64,000 nucleotides of DNA, taken from positions 62,001 to 126,000 of the forward strand of contig JBBQNJ010000001.1 of the NCBI GenBank assembly GCA_038329845.1, given 5' to 3'. Made by a program: the position numbers and the translations under genes. The notes below the pieces were generated by a model. The model was not told the DNA's origin. It saw nothing but the letters and a program-made list of their open reading frames with translations, and ran no database searches. Positions 1 through 9,190 of this stretch are shown here, piece after piece (the first letter of the stretch is position 1; each line of letters begins with the position of its first letter). This stretch comes from JBBQNJ01 sp038329845. GTDB taxonomy: Bacteria; Planctomycetota; Phycisphaerae; Tepidisphaerales; Tepidisphaeraceae.

Positions 1-63
1 GGCGGTCGGCTATAAGATGCCGCCACACGAACAACGTTACGAAATGGAAAGGATCGAATCACC

Positions 64-534
64 ATGGAACGCACCCTGATCATTTTCAAACCCGATGCCG
101 TGCAACGCGGGCTTTGCGGCGAACTTCTTCATCGCTTCGAGCGCAAGGGGCTTCAAGTGGTGGGGATGAAGCTGATGCGGATTTCGCCGCAACTGGCCGA
201 GACCCACTACGCGGCCCATAAGGGCAAGCCGTTTTACCCGGGCCTGGTGAAGTTCATGACCAGCTCGCCGGTGATGGTGCTGGCGCTGGCGGGCAAGGAT
301 GCGATCGCCATCGCCCGCAAGATGATGGGGGCAACGTTCGGGTCCAAGGCCGAACCGGGCACCATCCGCGGCGACTACGGGGTCAGCAACAGCTTCAACC
401 TGATCCACGGCTCGGACTCGGTCGAGGCGGCCCAGCGAGAACTCGAATTGTTCTTCAAGCCCGAAGACCTCCTCGACTGGACCCCCGCGAGCCAGGGATG
501 GGTCTATGACTTGAGCAAGGGCACGGCGGAATAG
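64..534 (+). CDS. ndk: Nucleoside diphosphate kinase
   Basis: Transfers the gamma phosphate from ATP to other nucleoside diphosphates through a phosphohistidine, balancing cytosolic NTP/dNTP pools. The 156-residue product is close to the usual family length. Seen directly: the N-terminal TLIIFKPDAV strand with the nucleotide-site Lys, and the active-site stretch NLIHGSDS with the catalytic His at residue 115. The ATG is preceded by AAAGGA about 9 nt upstream. A TATAAG hexamer at 11-16 could be a -10 box, but the window edge removes any -35. The next gene (AAA ATPase) is convergent, so ndk is probably transcribed alone or with genes left of the window. The identification is secure. Confidence 0.97.
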   Translation: MERTLIIFKPDAVQRGLCGELLHRFERKGLQVVGMKLMRISPQLAETHYAAHKGKPFYPGLVKFMTSSPVMVLALAGKDAIAIARKMMGATFGSKAEPGTIRGDYGVSNSFNLIHGSDSVEAAQRELELFFKPEDLLDWTPASQGWVYDLSKGTAE

Positions 535-585
535 GTCTCTTCGTCTCTTGGCACCTCGGGACGGAGAAGACAGGTCGGATCAAGA

Positions 586-2094
586 TCAGGCGGGGTCGTC
601 GGCCCGAACGCAGCGGCCGTGGGCCCAGGCGCGCAGCGCCGCGATGCGTTCGGCCATGGTGACGCTCAGGGGCGGGGAGTTTCGCAGCGCCGCGATGATC
701 CGATCGGTGTTGAGCTGTGATTGTTCGGCCCAGGCATCATGCAAGGCCGCGATGATCGACTGCTCGATCTCGGCGCCGCTGTATCCGGCGGCGCACTCGG
801 CCAAGGCCCCCAGGTCGAATAGTGCCGGATCGCGTTTTCGTTTTTTCAGATGAATGTTGAAGATCGCAGCCCGAGCCGACAGGCCCGGCAGATCGACCCA
901 GAAAATCTCATCGAACCGCCCTTTGCGCAGCAGTTCCGGGGGCAAGGCCTCGATGTCGTTGGCGGTGGCGATCACGAAGACCGGAGCGGTGTGCTCCTGC
1001 ATCCAGGTGAGCAGCGTGCCGAACATTCGCTTGCTCAAGCCGCCGTCGGTGCTGTGCGAAGCGGCCGACGCGAACGCCTTTTCGATTTCGTCGATCCACA
1101 GGACAATCGGTGCCATCAGCTCGGCCTGTCGAAGCGCCTCGCGCAGGCGCCGCTCGGATTCGCCGATGTATTTGTCGAACAGGGCGCCGGGGTCCATCCG
1201 CAGCAGCGGCCGCTGCCAGGCGGTGGCGACGGCCTTGGCCGAAATGCTCTTACCGGCACCCTGAACGCCGAGCATCAGAACCCCGCGCGGAGGGGTGATT
1301 CCGAACGCCTCGGCCTCGGGGGTCAGCGCATCGGCCCGGCGCGACAGCCATGACTTGAGCCGCTCCAGCCCGCCGATTTCCGACAGATCCACCGGCGATT
1401 CGATGTACTCGAGCAATCCCATGCCGCGCAAATGCTTACGCTTTTCCGCGAGGATATTGTTTACGTCGCCGATGTCGAAGTGGAAGTCGTCGCAAACGGT
1501 GTCGAGGATGACCTGCCGGGCCTGGCGGGCGGAAAGCCCCTTGAGATTGCGCAGAATCGTCTGTAATCCGCGGCGGTCGAGATTCACCTGGATGCGAACC
1601 CGCTCGGATTGCTGGCGAAGGGTTTCACGGACGATCCGCTCGAGGTCGCGCTCATCGGGAGTGGACAGCTCGAACGTGGTGGCCGCGGATTTAATGGCGA
1701 TGGGCAACTCGGTGCAGTGATCCACGAGGATCAGGTGCCCGCCGCGCTCGGCGCATTCGTGAATGAGATCCCGCGTGAGTCGAAGCACCCGCTCATCGGA
1801 CAGATGCCCCAGCAAATCGAGCATGACGAGGATCGATGCACCATGGTGCTGGTGAAGATAGTACAGCGCCGCGGCGGGATGCTCGCTGTCGCTGACACGG
1901 GCGTTGCCCGCGACCAGCCCGTCGCGGACGCCACCGTTGATCGACCAGAGCTTGACCTCCCGGCGCATGTCCAGGGCGGCGGTGCTGATCAAAGTCAGCG
2001 CGTCGGATTCTTCAAAAGTCGGGATAAAAAGACACGGATGCCCTGCCAGCAGAAGCTGTTGCAGTCTCTGGCAATCGCTTGGCGCGGCGGTCAA
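586..2094 (-). CDS. Ycf46-like AAA+ ATPase
   Basis: 502-residue AAA+ ATPase resembling the cyanobacterial/plastid Ycf46 family, whose role is not settled. The N-terminal third has the family's opening (residues 18-27, GHPCLFIPTF). The AAA module follows: Walker A GVQGAGKS at 276-283, Walker B VLWIDEIE at 331-338, an Arg-rich RKGRFDE segment near 390-395 and the sensor-2 region GYSGAEIEQ. I chose a TTG start at 2094 because it overlaps the TGA of the upstream gene as TTGA, and because homology starts right after it. A longer in-frame reading would run through the coding region of that upstream gene. The coupling suggests co-translation with the giant PQQ/TPR protein. Family is seen; partner role is inference. 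Confidence 0.85.
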   Translation of the reverse strand: MTAAPSDCQRLQQLLLAGHPCLFIPTFEESDALTLISTAALDMRREVKLWSINGGVRDGLVAGNARVSDSEHPAAALYYLHQHHGASILVMLDLLGHLSDERVLRLTRDLIHECAERGGHLILVDHCTELPIAIKSAATTFELSTPDERDLERIVRETLRQQSERVRIQVNLDRRGLQTILRNLKGLSARQARQVILDTVCDDFHFDIGDVNNILAEKRKHLRGMGLLEYIESPVDLSEIGGLERLKSWLSRRADALTPEAEAFGITPPRGVLMLGVQGAGKSISAKAVATAWQRPLLRMDPGALFDKYIGESERRLREALRQAELMAPIVLWIDEIEKAFASAASHSTDGGLSKRMFGTLLTWMQEHTAPVFVIATANDIEALPPELLRKGRFDEIFWVDLPGLSARAAIFNIHLKKRKRDPALFDLGALAECAAGYSGAEIEQSIIAALHDAWAEQSQLNTDRIIAALRNSPPLSVTMAERIAALRAWAHGRCVRADDPA

Positions 2095-5000
2095 GGCTTC
2101 GCCTCGCCCGTGAGCGATCCCCGCAGGAAATGCAGCGTCCGATCGCCGGCGAGATAGTAGATCCCGCCGGACGCCGGCTGCCAGGCGACGATTCCGGCTC
2201 GGTCCGTGATCGGGACCATGTAATCCAGCCGGCCGGATTGCGCTTCGGGATCGGGGGTGGCCGAATAGCGCCCGAACGCCAGAAGGACGCTGCTCGAGCT
2301 GATGTCGCCAGGCTCGGGCGCGGCCTTGCGAGCCAGGGGCTGATCTACCGCGACGAGGTAATCGACGCCGAAAAAGACATCCCGGAGACGGCGCGTCGAT
2401 CCCTCGGTAGGATTCCACGACTCGGCCGGCTTCTCCAGGTTGTAGGCTTTGAACGTCCTGGGACTCACGACGTAAAGCCACGATCCCACCCGGCGCAGGC
2501 GGGTTTTCCAGTCGTTGGCGCCGGTGGCCAGCGGCTTGGCGAGCGGCTGGCCGTTCTCCAGTAAATTCACGCGGATGAATTGCCCGTTGTCACTAAGGCT
2601 AAGGATGCGTCCTTCTCCAACCAGCAGTTGATCTTCCCCGGTTCCGCCGTTGTACGGTGCCGCCTGGCCAAGGGAGGTCTCGAAGCGCACGGCGCGGCCG
2701 GTCTCGTAGAGATCGCGCCCGCAAAGTCGATCCGGCAAGGTGTAGACGAGGGTGCCGTCCGGTGCCAGCACGAAGTTCAATGGGACGGCGCCGGCGTTGT
2801 TGTTGAACGACCAGCGATTGACGTATTGCCCGGAAAATGTGTCGATGGCGACGAGTTGCACGGCGTAATCATCGACGAGCCGAACAACGATGAAGTCATC
2901 GGTGGCCTCAAGGCGCTCGATCGGCGCGTTGACCAGGCGGGTCTGCCAGGCGACGGCGCCGCTGGCGGCGTCCACGGCAAGCAGCCTCCCGGTCGAGGTG
3001 GCCAGGATGATACGATCCCCGGCGATTCGAACGTGAATCAGTTGCTCAGCACCGGGGATCTGCGGCGGCGCCAACAGTCGCAGCCCCGCCTCAATCCGCC
3101 CGTTGCGCACGATCAGACGCCGATTGCCGCGAATGATAACGGCCCCGCCGCCCTCATTGAAAAGCTCTTCATCGTTGTTGATGACGGCGGTGGCCTCCGG
3201 CGCATCGTCCTCGTTCGAATCGCCGCCGCCCACCACCTCGATATTCTTGATCGCCGATAAATCAAACGGCGGCCAGAGAGGCTGCTGAGACTGCGCCGAG
3301 AACGCCGCCAGCCGATCCTTGCTCCAGGTGAGAAGAATTGCTGAATCCGAGCCGATCCAGGCACATCCTCGCGGCGGCTCCGCGAAGACGTTGCTGGACA
3401 TGATCCGGCGGGTGGCACCGGCGGGAAAAACGACAAGGCCATCGTCAGCGCCATAGGCGACGAGCCGATCGGCCCGCTCGTGTCCGGGAAGAGCCGGGAC
3501 CAACGCATCGATGCCGGCGATTTGGTCGTTCGGACCCGCGGGCGAGAACGGCTTGGGTCGAACTCGCCGGTCGCCCGCAGCGCCGGGGACGGAATCTCGC
3601 CCGGGGACGGGAATGCCAAGGTCCGGCAAGCGCCGCGCGATTGCCTGACCGCTATAGCGCCGCACCATCAGCAACGCCTCGTCAAAACCGCTCCCCGCCG
3701 TGGCGATGGCGCCGTCCGGCAGCTTCAGGTCCGCCTTGAGCCGCGGCATCGGGACGATCTTGGCACCCTGCCCCAGCCGCGCGATCGCCACGTCCACCCG
3801 ATCGGGCAGGGCAAGATAATTGCGCGCCTGGGCCTCGATGACGGCGGCGCGGTCGACGCTGTCGGCGTATCTTCCGTAGACCTGACGAAGCACCTGCGTG
3901 GCCATGCGGGGATCCGCCGAGCGCTCGAACAGCCCGGCGGCCTCGAGCATCGCGCGCGGCGCGACGCGGGCATTGGGATATTCCTGGGCAATGGCCAGCA
4001 ACTTGCGGGGATCGGGGTTGGGCCCGGCCGAGGCGAGTTCCACGGCCTTGGTCGCCGCCAGCTCGAACGGCGCATAGGCCTCGGGGCGCACGCGCAGCAA
4101 GCCGGCGATCGCCTCTTCGGCCACGGCCGCCGCCTGACGGCCGCCGCGCCCTTCAGAATCGGCCAAGGCCACCAGGCGCATCGCCGGGGAAGACAGGATC
4201 TGCTGATAGAGCCGGGCCTCGGTCGAATAATCCCGCTTTTTACGGGCGAACTTCGCCTGGCTGACGCGGTAATCGACCTCCTGCGAGGCGGCCGAGGCCG
4301 ACTTGGCGGCGCGGTCGAACAGCCCGTCGATCAGGTCCATGGTCGCCGGCGTCGGCGAGGCCGACAGCTTCTGTGCGAAGGTCAGGGCGTCGTTGAAGAC
4401 GCGATCCCGCGCCGCGCCTTCGCGCATCGCCGAACGCCCGCCGATCAGATTGATCGCCTCGTCCAGCTTCTCGATCGCCAGCTTCGGCTCACCCGCCACG
4501 AACATCACCTCGGCATAGCGCAGGCGCGGCTGCGGATCATCGGGGGTGGCGGCGACCTCGGCGTCGAGCTTGGCCCGGGCCATCTCCATGTCGGTGTAGA
4601 CATCGACGCGCTGCGGCCCGGCCACCACCACATGGGCGCTGGTGGCCAGCACATTGCCCGGGCCTTCGCCTTCGCCCCAGGTGCGTGGATAGCGCGGGTA
4701 GGTCTGCTCGATTTTCCCGTTGCGCAAATTGGCGAGGAAGAGCCGGTCCTCGGCCGGAATAAAGACCGAATCGCGCGTGACGAACCCCCGCCCGCGCACC
4801 GCCGGGCCGATCCGGCAAATCCACTGAATCACCGATGAATCATCGCGCCGGAACCGCACCGGATCATACTTGGTCCAGTCGATGCACATCACCTGCTGAT
4901 CGCCCGAGACGCTCTTTTCCCCCGCCGTGATCATCCGCTCGTCCAGCACCGCCAGCAGCGTGTCGTGGTTGGACAAGTCGGCGCGGTTGATCCGCTTGAT

Positions 5001-6863
5001 CTCGATGCCCGATCCGGCGTCGTAGATCAGCACGTGCTTGCCGTCGGATGGCAGGACGAACAGCTTGCCGTCGCGCACGATCGGCGGGTTGAACGCCCAC
5101 GGACGGTCGGCGCTATTGCGGGCGTTGGCGGCTCGGACCCGCATCCCAAATGGATTGTTGACATTGGGCGACGGTGCCTCGCGGGGATAGATGCTCAGCC
5201 AGACAATCGTGCCGCGATAGGCATCGACCGCGGCGACGGCACCGAGATTGGTCAGGACATACAACCGTCCCGAGGCATACGACACATGCGCCACGCCGTC
5301 GGTGCCGGTGGGGATCATCCCGCCCCACTGGGCAAAACCGGTGTTGGCGCTGGCGATGTAGCAGGTCCAGATCATCTCCCCGGTCCGCCGGTCGTAGGCG
5401 AGCAGGTAGCAGTCTTCAAATTGCGCGCCCTTGGCGCCGCGCCCGACGACAAACACTCGATCTTCGACCACCAACGGCGCCCCAGTGAACGACATGTCGC
5501 GCATCGGCGCCAGCTCGTCCGGAAGCTGGCGGGGCGAACGCGTCCAGCGCTCACGCCCGCTGACGCGATCCAGGCAGACCAGCCGCGACTGGCGATCCGG
5601 GCTTTGCACCTCACCGCGAAGCGCCGCCATGCGATCCGGTCCGCCCATGATCGCCAGCACCGAATCCTCGGTCACCGTCACATTCAATTGCTGGCCGGAC
5701 GCGATCGCCTGCCCGTTGGTCGAATAGGCCCCCCCGCGTTCACCGGAATAGGTCTGGGCCCAGCCAGGAAGAGGCACCCCGCTCTCGAGGCTGACGGCGT
5801 ACACCTTCACGCCGTCCTGAAAGAACAGTTCGCCCTGGTCCACCACCGGCATCACGCCGAACGTCATCCCGGCGGCGCGGAACTGCTCTTCCTGCTTGCG
5901 CAACGCCTCACGCTGATCGCGCGGCCCCTTGAACGATGGGCGCGACAGCTCGATGCTCCACATCCGGCTTCCCGGACGGCCCTGTGCCGACGAGATCACG
6001 TCGCGCGACGGCGAGCCGCCGAAGATCGGCCATGAACTGTCGGACGTTCCCATGGCCGCGAGCACCGGCGTCCGCAACTGCTGCTCCAATGCTTCGACCA
6101 GCAGCACATCCTGCCCGGCGACAACGCCTTTGGCCTTGGGATACTGAGCCTTGAGTTGGTCGGTCCAGTGTCGCGCCCGCTCGAGGTTGCCCGAAGCGTG
6201 TTGCGCCGCGGCGGTGCGAAACATGACCTCGGGCCGCTCGGCGATGAGTCCGGGATGCCACGCCAGAAGCCGTTCGCCAATCCACGCGGCGGCGGCGAAT
6301 TCCCCGGCCTCCAGCCGCAGGTCCATCAGCCGCATCCCCGCTCCCTTGGCCGAATCGGTCACGAAATAGAGCCAGAACACCTGGTTGAGCGCCCCGGGAT
6401 CGTCGCGCCCGGCGGCATCGAGCATCGCCCGCGCCGTCGCCTCGTAGCGCGAGCGATAGACATTCAGCCCCGGCTCGGGCCAGCGGGCCAACTGCTCCTG
6501 GACCGCGTACGCCACCGACATGTACTGGTTGATCGTGTCCGTCTTGGCATCCTTGCGCGACGGGACCACCCGATCCTTGTATTTCTCCATGATCTCCTGA
6601 TAGAGATCGGCCGCGGTGTCCCATTGGCCCTGTCGCTCCATCCGCTGCCCGTGAGCGAACTTCTCCAGCGCCACCGCCGAATCACGGACATACACCCCCT
6701 GGGCCGAATCCTTGGCATAAAAACTCTGCGGATCGACCCCCGGGGCGTTCACCGCGCCCGGCGCGATGATAATCCCCGCCATGCTGGCGGCGGCGGCGGT
6801 CATCAGCAAAACGGTGAGAATCAACTTTCCCGCTCCGCTCGGTGCTGCGATCTTGCTTGGCAT
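2091..6863 (-). CDS. Giant secreted PQQ-like beta-propeller/TPR protein
   Basis: 1590-residue exported protein. It starts with a Lys-containing n-region and a hydrophobic segment (about residues 13-40) that fits a Sec signal or anchor. A helical repeat-rich region (about 55-260) is followed by a first PQQ-type propeller with blades such as VYAVSLESGVPL and RLVCLDRVSGRERW. A second TPR-like helical region comes next (about 770-1060), then a second propeller (about 1180-1590) with LLAVDAASGAVAWQ and YVVSPRTFKAYNL. BamB-like propellers bind proteins or quinone cofactors; I see no dehydrogenase signature, so enzymatic activity is not claimed. GGGAG lies 7 nt before the ATG. The stop overlaps the TTG start of the AAA ATPase. 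A scaffold or outer-compartment assembly role is inference. Confidence 0.85.
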   Translation of the reverse strand: MPSKIAAPSGAGKLILTVLLMTAAAASMAGIIIAPGAVNAPGVDPQSFYAKDSAQGVYVRDSAVALEKFAHGQRMERQGQWDTAADLYQEIMEKYKDRVVPSRKDAKTDTINQYMSVAYAVQEQLARWPEPGLNVYRSRYEATARAMLDAAGRDDPGALNQVFWLYFVTDSAKGAGMRLMDLRLEAGEFAAAAWIGERLLAWHPGLIAERPEVMFRTAAAQHASGNLERARHWTDQLKAQYPKAKGVVAGQDVLLVEALEQQLRTPVLAAMGTSDSSWPIFGGSPSRDVISSAQGRPGSRMWSIELSRPSFKGPRDQREALRKQEEQFRAAGMTFGVMPVVDQGELFFQDGVKVYAVSLESGVPLPGWAQTYSGERGGAYSTNGQAIASGQQLNVTVTEDSVLAIMGGPDRMAALRGEVQSPDRQSRLVCLDRVSGRERWTRSPRQLPDELAPMRDMSFTGAPLVVEDRVFVVGRGAKGAQFEDCYLLAYDRRTGEMIWTCYIASANTGFAQWGGMIPTGTDGVAHVSYASGRLYVLTNLGAVAAVDAYRGTIVWLSIYPREAPSPNVNNPFGMRVRAANARNSADRPWAFNPPIVRDGKLFVLPSDGKHVLIYDAGSGIEIKRINRADLSNHDTLLAVLDERMITAGEKSVSGDQQVMCIDWTKYDPVRFRRDDSSVIQWICRIGPAVRGRGFVTRDSVFIPAEDRLFLANLRNGKIEQTYPRYPRTWGEGEGPGNVLATSAHVVVAGPQRVDVYTDMEMARAKLDAEVAATPDDPQPRLRYAEVMFVAGEPKLAIEKLDEAINLIGGRSAMREGAARDRVFNDALTFAQKLSASPTPATMDLIDGLFDRAAKSASAASQEVDYRVSQAKFARKKRDYSTEARLYQQILSSPAMRLVALADSEGRGGRQAAAVAEEAIAGLLRVRPEAYAPFELAATKAVELASAGPNPDPRKLLAIAQEYPNARVAPRAMLEAAGLFERSADPRMATQVLRQVYGRYADSVDRAAVIEAQARNYLALPDRVDVAIARLGQGAKIVPMPRLKADLKLPDGAIATAGSGFDEALLMVRRYSGQAIARRLPDLGIPVPGRDSVPGAAGDRRVRPKPFSPAGPNDQIAGIDALVPALPGHERADRLVAYGADDGLVVFPAGATRRIMSSNVFAEPPRGCAWIGSDSAILLTWSKDRLAAFSAQSQQPLWPPFDLSAIKNIEVVGGGDSNEDDAPEATAVINNDEELFNEGGGAVIIRGNRRLIVRNGRIEAGLRLLAPPQIPGAEQLIHVRIAGDRIILATSTGRLLAVDAASGAVAWQTRLVNAPIERLEATDDFIVVRLVDDYAVQLVAIDTFSGQYVNRWSFNNNAGAVPLNFVLAPDGTLVYTLPDRLCGRDLYETGRAVRFETSLGQAAPYNGGTGEDQLLVGEGRILSLSDNGQFIRVNLLENGQPLAKPLATGANDWKTRLRRVGSWLYVVSPRTFKAYNLEKPAESWNPTEGSTRRLRDVFFGVDYLVAVDQPLARKAAPEPGDISSSSVLLAFGRYSATPDPEAQSGRLDYMVPITDRAGIVAWQPASGGIYYLAGDRTLHFLRGSLTGEAKP

Positions 6864-6932
6864 CGTTGGCTCCCGCAGTCCCCTTGTTGCATCTTCGACG
6901 AGCGGTGATTCGACGGGCCCGACGACGGCCTA

Positions 6933-8012
6933 TCAGCCGGCAAACCATCGCCCCCACAACGGCGCCAGTCGCTGTCTTTCTTCCGGCGCGATCGCCGATT
7001 TTTCCGACCAGATCGCCAGCCGCAGCGCCTGGCGGGCCGGTGAATCGGACACTTGCGAAGGATCGGCCGCGATCCGCTCGATCGCTCGGCTGATCAGCCG
7101 CATCGAATGATCCGTCGCCGCCCGCAAATTCGCCAGAATTTCCTTGAGCAACGCATCGGCATCCATCTCCAGCGCCGGCTCGGGCGTATTGCCCGGTAAT
7201 TTCGTCACGGCCGCGGGCTTCTGCCTCCAGCAATCATAGTCCGTCACCAACGCGACCAGCGCGTAGGCGATCTCGGCTTCGCGGGCCAACTTGGCCTCGG
7301 GCATCGCGGTCATGCCGATCAAATCCCCGCCCCACAGACGGTGCATGAGGCTCTCGGCGCGGGTCGAGAACGCCGGGCCTTCCATGCAGACGTAGCAGCC
7401 TCGCCCGTGGACGGCGAATGGCGGCTCTGCCGGCTTCGCCGGCTCGGCGGGCGTCGCCGCCCCGGTTTTCTCGGTCGGCTCGGCGGGCGTCGCCGGTGCA
7501 TCCGCCTTTGCCGGCTCGACTGGCGCGGCATCGGGGGCGGCATCGCCAGGGGATTCTCTAAATTTTTGACCCTCCTCCAGCAGTATCCCGCGCAGTCGCG
7601 GACAAAACGGCTCGGAAAAATCGACATGAACGGCGGCGTTCTCGTAGAACGTCGAAGGCCGCCGATGCGTCTTGTCGATCATCTGGTCGGGGATCACCAG
7701 GTCGCGCGGGCCAAACTCCTCGCGCAGACTCCCCACCGCTCCGGAGGCGATAATGTGCGTGACCCCCAGTTGCTTTAGCGCGAAGATATTGGCGCGATAC
7801 GGCACCTGCGACGGACCGAGCCGATGGCCCGGCCCATGGCGGGCGAGAATGAACACCGGCATTCCCGAGAAGCGGGTTTCCAGTATCGCATCGCTGGGCG
7901 GACCAAAAGGGGTCTGTACTTCGTGGCGATGCGCGTCCTGGATTCCCAGCCCCAGCGCCTGCCCCACGCCCGTACCCCCGATAATCCCGATTTTCACCTG
8001 GTCCTGATCCAT
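6933..8012 (-). CDS. MTA/purine-nucleoside phosphorylase family protein with Ala/Pro insertion
   Basis: Phosphorolytic nucleoside phosphorylase of the MTAP/PNP family, expected to cleave 5'-methylthioadenosine or a purine nucleoside in salvage. Seen: the phosphate loop GGTG at 12-15, ARHGPGH at 58-64, YRANIFAL at 72-79, and the core YVCMEGPAFSTRAES near 207-221, followed by GMTAMPEAKLAREAE and TDYDCW. The family usually has about 270-290 residues; this one has 359. The excess is partly a low-complexity Ala/Pro/Glu/Lys insertion at about residues 154-199, between SEPFCPRL and YVCMEGP, and partly a longer C-terminus. ATG at 8012 has GAGAGG about 5 nt upstream. MTA versus other purine substrate cannot be decided by eye. 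Confidence 0.9.
   Translation of the reverse strand: MDQDQVKIGIIGGTGVGQALGLGIQDAHRHEVQTPFGPPSDAILETRFSGMPVFILARHGPGHRLGPSQVPYRANIFALKQLGVTHIIASGAVGSLREEFGPRDLVIPDQMIDKTHRRPSTFYENAAVHVDFSEPFCPRLRGILLEEGQKFRESPGDAAPDAAPVEPAKADAPATPAEPTEKTGAATPAEPAKPAEPPFAVHGRGCYVCMEGPAFSTRAESLMHRLWGGDLIGMTAMPEAKLAREAEIAYALVALVTDYDCWRQKPAAVTKLPGNTPEPALEMDADALLKEILANLRAATDHSMRLISRAIERIAADPSQVSDSPARQALRLAIWSEKSAIAPEERQRLAPLWGRWFAG
7416..7553 (-). repeat. Low-complexity Ala/Pro-rich coding insertion
   Basis: About 46 codons inside the phosphorylase gene encode degenerate PAEP/AKPAEP/ATPAEP repeats. Reading frame is kept. Flanking residues on both sides align with the conserved core of the MTAP family, so this is an insertion rather than a fusion junction. 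Confidence 0.75.
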
Positions 8013-8287
8013 ATGCCTCTCTAGTGTATCCACTGCGGCCCGGCGGTCGAATGTCTCCGGCCCAACACCGCCGCGACCGAATCCCCCGACATAAACATCC
8101 CAGGTTGCCTCATTCCACCGGTCCGACGCCGCTCGAGGCCTCGAAATCGCAATCTGGCATGAAATAGTCGAGCCATTCAGCCGTATATAAGGAGAACGCG
8201 GCAACAATGACCTCGCCGCGGCGTAATAGATGTTTCAGAGCGCATCCGGCCGCGACGCGGTCGGGATTGCACGGAGCGGGATCGGTG

Positions 8288-9184
8288 ATGGCGTCAGGGT
8301 TGTTGGACATTTCGCGGGAGTTCGGAATCAGCGCTTCGTCGCCGGGTTCCCTGTTCGGTTACGACGTGATCGAGCCGATCGGGCAAGGCGCTGGCAGCGT
8401 TTTGTACGCCGTCAGCCATCCCCAGACGAACCAGCTTTACGCCCTGAAGCATGTGGTCCGCAAGACCGACCGCGATGCCCGGTTCATCGACCAGTTGGAG
8501 AATGAGTTCGAGGTCGCTCGACAGATCGACCATCCCCGGCTGCGCAAGGCGATCGACCTGAAAACGACCCGCACCTTCCTTCGCCGCACGACCGAGGCGG
8601 CACTGATCCTCGAGATGTTTGACGGGCTGCCGCTGGACCGCGACGTGCCGGCACTTTCCGGGCTGATCGCCACGTTCATCCAGACCGCCCAGGCGCTGGG
8701 GGCGATGCACCGGGCGGGGTTCGTTCATTGCGACCTCAAGCCCAGCAATATTCTTCGTTCCCACTTGGGGCGCGTGAAGGTGATCGACCTGGGCCAGGCG
8801 TGCAAAGTGGGCACGATCAAACAGCGCATCCAGGGCACGCCCGACTTCATCTCCCCCGAGCAGGTGAAGCGCAACCCGGTGAGCGAGCGCACCGACGTGT
8901 TCAACTTCGGCGCCACGCTCTACTGGGCATTGACCGGTCGAAAACTGCCGACGTTGTTCACCCTGCGCAACACCGAAAACAGCTTCCTGCTGGACGACCA
9001 CATGGCCGCTCCCAGCACGCTCAATCCCGCGATCCCCGAGCCGTTGAGCAACCTGGTCATGGAGTGCGTCCGCACCCGCCCGACGAAACGGCCCGCCGGT
9101 ATGGATGAACTGACCCTTCGCCTTGAGGTCATCCACCACGCCGTGCGAAAGGCACGCGACCGCGCCGAACCGGTCCCAGCATAG
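8288..9184 (+). CDS. Hanks-type serine/threonine protein kinase
   Basis: 298-residue soluble kinase made almost entirely of the catalytic domain. Seen: glycine loop IGQGAGSV at 31-38, the ATP-orienting Lys54 in ALK, catalytic loop HCDLKPSN with Asp149, and DLG (Asp167) in place of DFG, followed by GTPDFISPEQ. All key residues are present, so it should be active. No transmembrane or sensor domain is attached, unlike PknB-type kinases. The chosen ATG has GGAG 11 nt upstream. An in-frame ATG at 8207, with AAGGAG upstream and a TATATAA at 8184-8190, is a possible alternative, but its 27 extra residues are Arg/His-rich and unlike kinase sequence. Substrate unknown; divergent from the phosphorylase gene. 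Confidence 0.9.
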   Translation: MASGLLDISREFGISASSPGSLFGYDVIEPIGQGAGSVLYAVSHPQTNQLYALKHVVRKTDRDARFIDQLENEFEVARQIDHPRLRKAIDLKTTRTFLRRTTEAALILEMFDGLPLDRDVPALSGLIATFIQTAQALGAMHRAGFVHCDLKPSNILRSHLGRVKVIDLGQACKVGTIKQRIQGTPDFISPEQVKRNPVSERTDVFNFGATLYWALTGRKLPTLFTLRNTENSFLLDDHMAAPSTLNPAIPEPLSNLVMECVRTRPTKRPAGMDELTLRLEVIHHAVRKARDRAEPVPA

Positions 9185-9190
9185 ATTTGG

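Noticed and set aside
3480..4838. 452-codon plus-strand frame inside the PQQ/TPR gene
   Set aside because: Antisense to a domain-supported gene; the translation is Arg/His/Gly-rich and featureless.
8110..8310. 66-codon minus-strand frame between the phosphorylase and kinase genes
   Set aside because: It overlaps the kinase start, has no SD and no similarity that I can see.
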